In this document: in pieces, positions 7,983 to 15,160 of the stretch
Layout of the letters: each line of letters starts with the position of its first letter
How positions within the stretch are numbered: position 1 is the first letter of the stretch
Assembly (NCBI GenBank): GCA_964407285.1
Contig: CAYOVG010000017.1
Coordinates: 1-37,965, forward strand
Length of the DNA stretch: 37,965 nt
DNA from: CAYOVG01 sp964407285
GTDB taxonomy: Bacteria; Desulfobacterota; Syntrophobacteria; Syntrophobacterales; Syntrophobacteraceae
Reading direction: 5' to 3'
Notes under the pieces: model-generated
The model's input: the letters and a program-made list of their open reading frames with translations, nothing else
Database searches by the model: none
Told to the model about the DNA's origin: nothing
Made by a program: the position numbers and the translations under genes

Positions 7983-8222
7983 CACGGAGACGGAATTCGG
8001 ATGTCGGAGGTCGGATGTCGGATAAATCCATTCCGACCTCCGGTATCCGAATCCGATCTCTGATCTCCGACCTCCGACTTCCGTCATCGACTTCCGTCAG
8101 TCGTTGCCCACCGAAGCAGCAAGGCCGGAGACCGGATACTTGAAGTCGGGAATCGGATTGGAGGCATGCCTCCAATTTCCGATATCCGGCTTCCGACATC
8201 CGACCTCCGTACACGGAGACGG
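7983..8222. repeat. Palindrome-rich element flanked by an 11-bp direct repeat
   Basis: CACGGAGACGG occurs at 7983-7993 and again at 8212-8222. Just inside lies a perfect 18-bp inverted repeat (CGGAGGTCGGATGTCGGA at 8005-8022, inverted at 8192-8209). The interior is built from many degenerate copies of TCCGACCTCCG and its complement. The arrangement resembles a small non-autonomous mobile element (MITE) with target duplication, or a long cruciform repeat. It fills most of the gap of about 365 bases between hisB and the peptidase gene. The rest of that gap shows nothing else. Confidence 0.6.
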
Positions 8223-8284
8223 CGTTGAAGTGGGAACACAGGGGTAGGTCGTACAGTGAGAACGCCTATATAGAGGATTGAATC

Positions 8285-9400
8285 ATGCTCAAGGATCCAT
8301 TTGCCGCAAGGCTTTCCAGGTTCAGAAAATTGCTCGCCGAAGGGGACATCGATACTTTTCTCGTGGCAGTCCCCGAAAACCGCTACTACCTGAGCGGCTT
8401 CGAAGCCGAAGACCTCATGCCGACCGAAAGTTCGGGCTACCTGCTGATAACGGGCTCCAGGCAGCACCTGCTGACCGACTTCCGGTACGAGGAGGAGGCC
8501 CGGCAAGAAGCCCCCGGTTTTGAATTGATCATCTACCGGGACGGTTTGGCCGCATCGCTTCCGGAGCTGTTCTCGACCCTGTCCACGGAGAAATTGGGCG
8601 TCGAGGCGCACTACCTGACCGTAACCACCTTCCGGGAAATCGAGGCGGCGCTCAGGCAGGCTCGCCCCAACGCCGTGATGGAGCCCGTCGAGAACCTGGT
8701 CGAGGGAATGCGCATCATCAAGGATGCCGACGAAATCAAGTTGATCAAGGAATCGGTCCGCCATTCGGAGAGGGTGATCGAGGCCGTCTGGAACGGCCTT
8801 CAGGTGGGAAAGACGGAAAAGGAAGTGGCGTGGGAGATCGAGCGACGCATCCGGGAGAACGGAGCGGAGTCCGTGTCCTTTCCGCCGATTGCCGCAAGCG
8901 GCCCCAACGCGGCCCTGCCTCATGCGGTCCCTTCGTCCAAACGGATTTCGGCCGGGGAATCGGTTATCCTGGACATGGGATCGAGGCTCCACCTGTACTG
9001 CTCCGACATGACCCGCACCTGGGTCGGTGGGACGCCCGACGGCAAACTGAAGGAAATCTACCGGATCGTGCGCGAAGCGCAACTCGCGGCCCAGGATGCG
9101 ATCCGCGCCGGCATGGAGTCGTCCGCCGTGGACAGGGTGGCGCGCGATATCATCGAGCAGGCGGGATACGGGGATAACTTCGGCCATGGCCTGGGTCACG
9201 GCGTGGGACTTGCGGTCCATGAACCGCCCCGGCTGAGCAAGCGAAAGCCCACGGTGCTGGAACCCGGCATGGTGGTCACCATCGAACCGGGCATCTACCT
9301 GCCGGGCTTCGGCGGCGTGAGGCTCGAAAACATGGTCGTCGTCACCGAAAACGGGTGCGAACTTTTCAACGAGATCGATCTGATGTACGATTGGAGCTGA
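8285..9400 (+). CDS. M24-family Xaa-Pro aminopeptidase
   Basis: A cytoplasmic metallopeptidase of 371 residues that would remove N-terminal residues before proline. The creatinase-like N-terminal domain covers about residues 1-130. The pita-bread catalytic domain follows, with the five metal ligands visible in order: Asp in VILDMGSR, Asp in YCSDMTRTW, His in HGLGHGVGLAVHE, Glu in TIEPGIY and Glu in VRLENMVV. The length matches short YpdF/PepQ-like members rather than the 440-residue PepP of enterics. The ATG is preceded by AGAGGA. It follows hisB in the same direction but is separated by the repeat element, so it probably has its own promoter. Substrate preference (dipeptide or longer) cannot be told from sequence. 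Confidence 0.93.
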   Translation: MLKDPFAARLSRFRKLLAEGDIDTFLVAVPENRYYLSGFEAEDLMPTESSGYLLITGSRQHLLTDFRYEEEARQEAPGFELIIYRDGLAASLPELFSTLSTEKLGVEAHYLTVTTFREIEAALRQARPNAVMEPVENLVEGMRIIKDADEIKLIKESVRHSERVIEAVWNGLQVGKTEKEVAWEIERRIRENGAESVSFPPIAASGPNAALPHAVPSSKRISAGESVILDMGSRLHLYCSDMTRTWVGGTPDGKLKEIYRIVREAQLAAQDAIRAGMESSAVDRVARDIIEQAGYGDNFGHGLGHGVGLAVHEPPRLSKRKPTVLEPGMVVTIEPGIYLPGFGGVRLENMVVVTENGCELFNEIDLMYDWS

Positions 9401-9471
9401 CGGCCCGGTCCGAGCGGGGTCGGCGAATATTCCCGTCGGGGGTCGATAATCCACGAGCTACTCTGTAAGCC

Positions 9472-9936
9472 TTACGGCATGAGGTAGAACGCGAGCGCTT
9501 TCTCGATCGTCGGGTCGCAGTATTGCGCGCCCACCATGCGGTCATTCACGCGTTTGACTTCAACCAACTTCGAAATCATGGATTTGCCGGCATCGTCGAG
9601 CATAAACGTTACTTTCAAAATGTCCCCCGCTTTCAGGGTGTTGCTCCTCTGCGTTCTGAACTGCAACCCCGTTGCGGAAATGTCCTCGACATTCAGTTGC
9701 CCCGTCTCTCTCTCCGGACCGGTCCCGACATATTCGCCGTAGAGGGACACCTGCTTTCTGTAGTGGCCCCTCTTCTCGAATTTCACCATGAATACGAAGC
9801 CGCACGAGCACCTGGCTTTTATCGGCCTGGAAGTATCCGGTATCCGGGAAACCCCGACCACTTTCGTTCCACCGCATTTTTCACATATGACGGCCGCCTC
9901 GCCCTTATCGTTTATGTATGCCGTTCTGGTTACCAT
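9472..9936 (-). CDS. PilZ-domain c-di-GMP receptor with N-terminal zinc-ribbon-like segment
   Basis: A 154-residue cytoplasmic protein. Residues 15-50 hold a small cysteine knuckle (C18-x2-C21 and C43-x-C45), probably binding zinc. A PilZ domain follows with both c-di-GMP motifs intact: R56-G-H-Y-R60 (RxxxR) and D84-I-S-A-T-G89 (DxSxxG). It should therefore bind c-di-GMP and act as a receptor or adaptor. The ATG at 9936 is chosen over an upstream TTG because GAGGCGGGG precedes it. It is convergent with the peptidase gene. It lies beside a degenerate GGDEF-like gene and opposite a motor ATPase with a predicted c-di-GMP-binding N-domain, which suggests a shared signalling circuit. Confidence 0.85.
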   Translation of the reverse strand: MVTRTAYINDKGEAAVICEKCGGTKVVGVSRIPDTSRPIKARCSCGFVFMVKFEKRGHYRKQVSLYGEYVGTGPERETGQLNVEDISATGLQFRTQRSNTLKAGDILKVTFMLDDAGKSMISKLVEVKRVNDRMVGAQYCDPTIEKALAFYLMP

Positions 9937-10014
9937 CCCCGCCTCATTTCTTTCAATCCATTCACCGTGATCCAATTATCGGTTTCATGTACATCGGACG
10001 GAAGACAATGCGGC

Positions 10015-10452
10015 CTAGTTTATTCTTTCCGGGCTTGAAGGAGGGCTTTCCGGGTAGGAGTAGACCCCGTAATTCTTCAGATCTACCGGAAAATCCGGCA
10101 TCGCCTGCAATCGTTTGAGAAAACGATGCGCGCCTTCCCGCGGAGTATTCGAGAGGAGAATCCCGAGACGGTTCCTGTTCAGCCACCCGATCTCATCAAC
10201 GATCCTGAGATTGCTCTTCAACAAGCTGTATATTCGTTTCTCCAACTCCGGCGACAGGGAATGCCTGTCGAGAGGAATCACCAGGAGAGTGAACATGGTT
10301 CCACTTCGATCGGCCCGGCAACGTTCCTTCTCGAGAACACGCATGAAAACGCCTTCACCAAGAATGCGCCCGCTGTCACGCTGTTCGGGTTCCGGCCCTT
10401 CCTGGAGAGCATTCTTCAACAAGCTTAGCAAGTTAACCTTATCGAGATCCAT
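10015..10452 (-). CDS. Degenerate GGDEF-like stand-alone domain
   Basis: A 145-residue protein. The segment FMRVLEKERCRADRSGTMFT, the strand LLVIPLD, the long helix IYSLLKSNLRIVDEIGWLN and the strand LGILLSNTPREGA follow the order of a diguanylate-cyclase-like fold. The GGDEF active-site loop is missing. Similar truncated domains occur beside or fused to exopolysaccharide sugar transferases in deltaproteobacteria. It is unlikely to make c-di-GMP and may bind a nucleotide or a partner protein. The ATG at 10452 is favoured because GGGAG lies 8 nt upstream; an in-frame ATG at 10503 is possible. It sits 78 nt upstream of the PilZ gene, same strand, likely one operon. Confidence 0.7.
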   Translation of the reverse strand: MDLDKVNLLSLLKNALQEGPEPEQRDSGRILGEGVFMRVLEKERCRADRSGTMFTLLVIPLDRHSLSPELEKRIYSLLKSNLRIVDEIGWLNRNRLGILLSNTPREGAHRFLKRLQAMPDFPVDLKNYGVYSYPESPPSSPERIN

Positions 10453-10901
10453 TGTGAACACTCCCGCGGAACCGGAAAACGTCGTCCTCACGGCGGCGTT
10501 CATTCCCTTCCGCGGATGGCGGAAGGAGACCGTGCGTGCCGTGAGAAAACCTCATTAAAAACCAACAATCAGAAAAAATCGTAACGGCGAATCAGTACAA
10601 CTATAAAGCGGTCTCAAGGAGAATGCAAGAAAGCCTTTGAGCACCCTGAAAAGAATATCTTAGAGATCACGGCCGCCCGAGACCCGGTTTTCGCCTCCGC
10701 GAATTCATGGCGACACCGGATGTGAACCACAGTCGCCCACCGGGCGCCTTCAGCCCGATTCAGCAATCAAATAAAGAGCTTGTAGGATCGCATCCGGGTC
10801 AGTCGTCTTCCTCGCGGGCCGCCACGTTCCGCCGTCACCGCAGTCGCGTAAACACCATCTTCACGCAGTCGCCGACAAATGATCGACAATGTTTTACATG
10901 A
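10453..10901. other. Divergent promoter region of the signalling block
   Basis: About 450 bases between the minus-strand GGDEF-like gene and the plus-strand ATPase gene. I see no coding region and no clear sigma-70 or sigma-54 promoter that I would assign with confidence. The stretch 10555-10640 is more A/T-rich than its surroundings and is the likeliest place for promoters. Confidence 0.5.
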
Positions 10902-10991
10902 ATGACACAATCATCGTTCTTACCTATGTTAAGTAGCTTCCACAATCATGCAATGCGTATCGAGGACCGGTCGAAGAATGGAGCGCCGGGG

Positions 10992-12773
10992 ATGTGCGGC
11001 CCGGTAGATCCGGGCGGACCCGGACAAGCCGTCGCTCCGCGCATGCACAGGGATCTACTGTGGAAGGATAAGAAGAAGAGTATGCCTGCGGCTTACGATC
11101 TTGCGGGAATGCTGGAAGAGATTGTCGAGGATGAGAAGATCTCATCGGTAAAGAGCGCCAGGGTGACCCAGGACCAGCTCAAGGAGATGTTCCTTGGAAA
11201 GCATGGGGGAACCGGGCAACAGGAAATATCCGCGCGCCCCCTCGGCGAGGCCTTGCTCGACCGGGGCGTCATCTCACGCGACGCGCTGAACAAGGCCCTC
11301 AAGATACAGGCGGAGAAGGGAGGGGAAATCGACTCCATCCTGGTGGACCTGGGCCATGTGTCGGACAAGGCGTTGCTGGGCTTCCTGGCCGACCGGTACG
11401 GAGTGCGAAGCATCAACCTCTTTGAACTGAACCTCGATGAGAGCACGATGGGGCTTTTGCCTTCGCGCATCGTCCTGAAGCACAAAGTCATTCCGATCAA
11501 GACGGACAAGAACTCGATCAGCCTCGGCATGGCCTCGCCGGACGACGCCAGGGCCGTCAATGAAGTGGAATTCTTCACCGGCAAGAAGGTCATCCCGGTC
11601 GCAGTCCCGCCGTACCAGATGAGTCTCGTCGTCAAACACGTGGAGGAGAGGGGCCGGAGCTGCTTCTCCGGGGAAGAGCTGCGGCAGACATCGAAAGCCT
11701 CGTCCACCATAAAGGCGCTGCTGGAGCACCTGGCATCGTCCAACGCCTCCGACCTGATTTTGAGTCCCGGGTCCGTCCCGTTCATCCGATTGAACACCGT
11801 TTTGCGGCGCACCAATCTGCAGGTGCTGAGCGAGAGCGATTGCACGGCCCATGCGAGGGGACTCATGACCGAAGAACAGTGGGAGCGGCTCCAGGCGGAC
11901 AGAGAGCTGAGATTCAGCATGGATTACGAGAACATAGGGCGCTTCCGGATCACTGTCTACAGGCAACGGGGCGGTCTCTCCATCACCATACGGAGAATAA
12001 ACACGAACGATCATTCGATGGATTCGCTGGGATTGCCGTCATGGCTCGCGGAATACGCCATGCAGCCCCGAGGACTGGTCCTGTTCGCCTCTCCCGCCGG
12101 GCACGGCAAGAGTTCCACAATGGCCGCCGCGGTGGACCTGATAAACGGCAAAAGAGTATGCAACGTCATAACCCTGGAAGAGCCGGTCGAGTACCGGTAT
12201 CCGTGCCGGAAGAGCGCCGTCAACCAGAGAGAAATCGGGAAAGACGCGCTATCCTTCGCGGAAGGAATGAGGAATATCTGCCGGCAATCTCCGGACGTGA
12301 TAGTCATAGATGAAATCCGTGATTCCGTAACCTTCGAGACGGCGGTGAGGGCCGCTTCCACGGGATGCCTGGTCCTTGGGGCCGTCCACGGCTCCGGCTC
12401 CGTATCCGTCATGGAGCAACTGCTCGACACGCTCCCGCCGAACCGCCGGAAATACGTTCTCCACCAACTGGCCGACGCGCTGCTCCTTGTGTTCTCCCAG
12501 AAACTCGTACCGGCCGAACGGGCTTCGTCCGTCGTCGCCGCCTACGAGAAGTTGACGAACAGCACCAGGGTCGGGACGCTCATCAGGGAGGACAGGCTCT
12601 GTGAAATACGCGGTAGCGGTTCGTCGGAGACCGATGATTTCCTGTCCATGGACGCCTGCCTGAACAGATACGGAAAAGAAGGGAAACTGCCGCATCCGGC
12701 GGCAGCGCGGTCCGCGGGGAAGGCGGTCTCCACTGGGGGGAAGCAGTCTCGCTCCGGTCGGAGCGAGAAATGA
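10992..12773 (+). CDS. Hybrid motor ATPase: c-di-GMP-binding-type N-domain plus PilT-like core
   Basis: A 593-residue protein joining two parts. Residues about 80-135 match the MshEN (GspE N-terminal) double motif that binds c-di-GMP in related ATPases: RPLGEALLDRGVISRDALNK, then a second half ILVDLGHVSDKALLGFLA. Residues about 235-540 follow PilT, with an N-terminal subdomain (ASDLILSPGSVPFIRL), Asp box (FSMDYENIGRFRITVYRQ), P-loop, Walker B (DVIVIDEIRD) and His box (GAVHGSG). Three active-site positions differ from PilT. The P-loop starts with Ser instead of Gly (SPAGHGKS, S367), Walker B has Asp where PilT has Gly, and the His-box Thr is Gly. Activity may be weak or lost. The ATG at 10992 has GGAG 8 nt upstream; ATGs at 10902 and 11082 are alternatives. 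No pilus genes are adjacent. Confidence 0.8.
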   Translation: MCGPVDPGGPGQAVAPRMHRDLLWKDKKKSMPAAYDLAGMLEEIVEDEKISSVKSARVTQDQLKEMFLGKHGGTGQQEISARPLGEALLDRGVISRDALNKALKIQAEKGGEIDSILVDLGHVSDKALLGFLADRYGVRSINLFELNLDESTMGLLPSRIVLKHKVIPIKTDKNSISLGMASPDDARAVNEVEFFTGKKVIPVAVPPYQMSLVVKHVEERGRSCFSGEELRQTSKASSTIKALLEHLASSNASDLILSPGSVPFIRLNTVLRRTNLQVLSESDCTAHARGLMTEEQWERLQADRELRFSMDYENIGRFRITVYRQRGGLSITIRRINTNDHSMDSLGLPSWLAEYAMQPRGLVLFASPAGHGKSSTMAAAVDLINGKRVCNVITLEEPVEYRYPCRKSAVNQREIGKDALSFAEGMRNICRQSPDVIVIDEIRDSVTFETAVRAASTGCLVLGAVHGSGSVSVMEQLLDTLPPNRRKYVLHQLADALLLVFSQKLVPAERASSVVAAYEKLTNSTRVGTLIREDRLCEIRGSGSSETDDFLSMDACLNRYGKEGKLPHPAAARSAGKAVSTGGKQSRSGRSEK

Positions 12774-12909
12774 TATCGGGCGCCTTCATACCTTTTCGGC
12801 GTTCACACGGGCCGCATGAAGGATTTGGATATCGAGCTTCGGGAGCATCCCCCGCACGGGTTGCGTACGGATGCCGCGAAACGACCGGGGAGAGAGACAG
12901 GACGGGTGT

Positions 12910-13326
12910 ATGGCCGGTTCCGTAAAGCCCAGAGTCATGATCGCCGATGATGAGGACCACTGCAGGCTTTTGCTGAAAGCCATCCTGAAGACCCTCAACT
13001 GCGTGGTGGTTGCGGAAGCCAGGAATGGCGAGGAAGCCGTCAGACTATTCAAAAAGGCGAAACCTCATATGCTTTTCCTCGATGTCAACATGCCGCGCAA
13101 GACCGGTAACGAGGTGTTGCAGGAAGTGCGACAGGCGTCTCCGAACGCCTTCGTCGTGATGCTCACCTCCGTCGCCGACCTGCAGACGGTGGAGGAATGC
13201 GTGATGCACGGAGCGTCGAATTATATTCTCAAGGACACCCCCGTGCAGGAGATCAAGAAGATCATCGTGGATACGTGGCGCGGACACCTGGCAAAAATCA
13301 GAAAGAACGGCCGTCGCGTCAAATAG
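12910..13326 (+). CDS. CheY-like single-domain response regulator
   Basis: A 138-residue stand-alone receiver domain. The acidic pocket (D13, D14 in IADDED), phosphoacceptor D58 (LFLDVNMP), switch Thr86 (VMLTS) and Lys108 (YILKD) are all present, so it should be phosphorylated. There is no output domain, so it would act by binding a partner, as CheY does on a motor. A basic tail (KIRKNGRRVK) ends the protein. The ATG at 12910 is preferred over an in-frame ATG at 12871. It lies between two motor ATPase genes and upstream of two histidine kinases, suggesting it links the phosphorelay to the ATPases. Confidence 0.92.
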   Translation: MAGSVKPRVMIADDEDHCRLLLKAILKTLNCVVVAEARNGEEAVRLFKKAKPHMLFLDVNMPRKTGNEVLQEVRQASPNAFVVMLTSVADLQTVEECVMHGASNYILKDTPVQEIKKIIVDTWRGHLAKIRKNGRRVK

Positions 13327-13419
13327 CGAAGCGCATCCGCGCCCGGCCCCGAGTCCCACCCGCTGCGTCGGGCGTGGATGAAGCAATTCCGGGATCGATA
13401 CAAACCGGGAGATGTAGAA

Positions 13420-15120
13420 GTGAAGAAAAACCAGCTATTTCTGGAGATGATTCTTGCAAAGGGCCTGGTGAGCGAGGATGCGTATACCCTGCTCACCGGG
13501 AAGCACCGTGACGACGCCTTTGCGATCCTGTTGCATCTCCGGCAAAACACTCCGTCCAAGAAGAATGAACTGGGACGGCTGTGGGGAGATTCGCTCGGGA
13601 TATCCTACGTCGATCTGAAGAGCACGATCTTTCAGAAGCACGTTGTCCAGATGCTCCCGGAAGCCTTCGCCAGGAAGAACGGCATCATCCCCATCTATCA
13701 GTTCGGTGACGCCATAACGGCCGCCATGAGCGATCCGGCGAACAAACAGGTCCTGAAGGATGCCGCCAGGATGGCGGGCAAGCCGGTCAGCCCGGTATTC
13801 TCGTTTCCGGACGACATCGCTTACGCCATCGAGGTGGAGTACAAGACCGAAGAGCAACTGGCGGAGCTTTCCAACAAGATCATCGATGAAATCATCAAGA
13901 TCGAAGACATCAGCAGCCTGACGAGGGACGAACTTCATAAGGCGGCAGGCTCCCAGGCCATAGTGGAGTTCGTGAACAGCCTGCTGCTCATGTCGGTGAG
14001 GGACGGCGCCAGCGACATCCACATTCAGCCCGAGGAAGACCAGGTTCGCATCAGGTTCCGTATCGACGGCATTTTGCGTGAAAAGAGCCGGCTGGAAAAC
14101 TCGCTGCTCGCGTCCGTCGTCTCGCGACTCAAGATCCTGGCGGGCGTGGACATCACGGAGAAGAGGCGTATGCAGGACGGACGCATCAACCTCAAAATCC
14201 ACGACTGGAGCGTGGATTTCAGGTTCTCATGCGCCCCGACGGTCTACGGCGAGAAGGTCGTCCTGCGCGTGCTGGGACGGACCGGAACGCAGGATATCCT
14301 GAAACTGCGGGACCTGGGCTTTTCCAAGCAGAACTTCGATCTGCTCGAGCGCGTTCTCGAGATGCCCCACGGGATCTTTTTCGTCACCGGTCCGACGGGT
14401 TCGGGGAAGACGACGACCCTCTTTTCCATGCTCAAGGCCCTCAACAAACCCGGAACCAACATCACGACCATCGAAGATCCGGTTGAGTACAGGCTTCCGG
14501 GAATCACCCAGGTGCAGGTGAATCCCGCCGTGGAACTGGATTTTCCCATGGCCCTCAGGGGCTTCCTCAGGCAGGACCCCGACGTTATCCTGGTCGGAGA
14601 GATCCGCGATACGGAAACCGCCCAGATCGCCTGCCAGGCCGCGCTCACCGGCCACATGGTGCTGGCGACGCTGCACTCGAACAACGCCGTGCAGGCCGTG
14701 ACCAGGCTCATCGACATCGGCGTTCCCCCGTTCATCGTCGTGCCGTCGCTGGTGGGCATTCTATGCCAGCGACTCGTCAGAAAGATATGCGGCCGCTGCA
14801 AGGAGCAGTACCCGGCTTCGCCGCAGGAGATACAGGACCTCTTCGTCTGGGAGGGCGACCGGGCGCCTTTTTATAGAGGGAAAGGATGCGTCCACTGCAA
14901 CGGCACGGGATATTCGGGACGTATCGCCTTGCACGAGATACTGCTCATCGACGATGAAATCCGGCGGATCATCACCCGCGGAGAGTCCGTGGGCGAGATA
15001 CAACGGTATGCCCGCACCTCGGGGTTTCGCACCATGCACTATGACGGTATCAAGAAGGCGTTGCGCGGTCTGACGACTCTGGAGGAAGTCAATCGCGTAA
15101 CCATAGCCGAAGAGGAATAG
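13420..15120 (+). CDS. GspE/PilB-family secretion or pilus-extension ATPase
   Basis: A hexameric motor ATPase of type II secretion or type IV pilus assembly, 566 residues from the GTG at 13420. That start has GGGAG 8 nt upstream; an ATG at 13378 is a possible longer start. Residues about 1-60 form a shortened, degenerate MshEN-like domain, then the GspE N2 domain and the catalytic core. The P-loop is canonical (GPTGSGKT, residues 324-331), Walker B is DVILVGEIRD and the His box is LATLHSNN. A four-cysteine zinc site (C457-x2-C460 and C490-x2-C493) as in GspE/PilB is complete. Unlike the upstream hybrid, all catalytic motifs are intact. No pilin, platform or secretin genes are beside it; kinases follow 40 nt downstream. 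Confidence 0.93.
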   Translation: MKKNQLFLEMILAKGLVSEDAYTLLTGKHRDDAFAILLHLRQNTPSKKNELGRLWGDSLGISYVDLKSTIFQKHVVQMLPEAFARKNGIIPIYQFGDAITAAMSDPANKQVLKDAARMAGKPVSPVFSFPDDIAYAIEVEYKTEEQLAELSNKIIDEIIKIEDISSLTRDELHKAAGSQAIVEFVNSLLLMSVRDGASDIHIQPEEDQVRIRFRIDGILREKSRLENSLLASVVSRLKILAGVDITEKRRMQDGRINLKIHDWSVDFRFSCAPTVYGEKVVLRVLGRTGTQDILKLRDLGFSKQNFDLLERVLEMPHGIFFVTGPTGSGKTTTLFSMLKALNKPGTNITTIEDPVEYRLPGITQVQVNPAVELDFPMALRGFLRQDPDVILVGEIRDTETAQIACQAALTGHMVLATLHSNNAVQAVTRLIDIGVPPFIVVPSLVGILCQRLVRKICGRCKEQYPASPQEIQDLFVWEGDRAPFYRGKGCVHCNGTGYSGRIALHEILLIDDEIRRIITRGESVGEIQRYARTSGFRTMHYDGIKKALRGLTTLEEVNRVTIAEEE

Positions 15121-15160
15121 ACCGGGCTCGTTGGTTGAAGCTCCGGATTTGGAGGAAAAG

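Noticed and set aside
7983..8222. Repeats that might be a CRISPR array
   Set aside because: Units are degenerate, in both orientations and without regular spacers; no cas genes are present.
8084..9454. A 456-codon minus-strand open frame opposite the M24 peptidase gene
   Set aside because: The peptidase motifs on the plus strand are unambiguous, and the minus frame runs into repetitive DNA.
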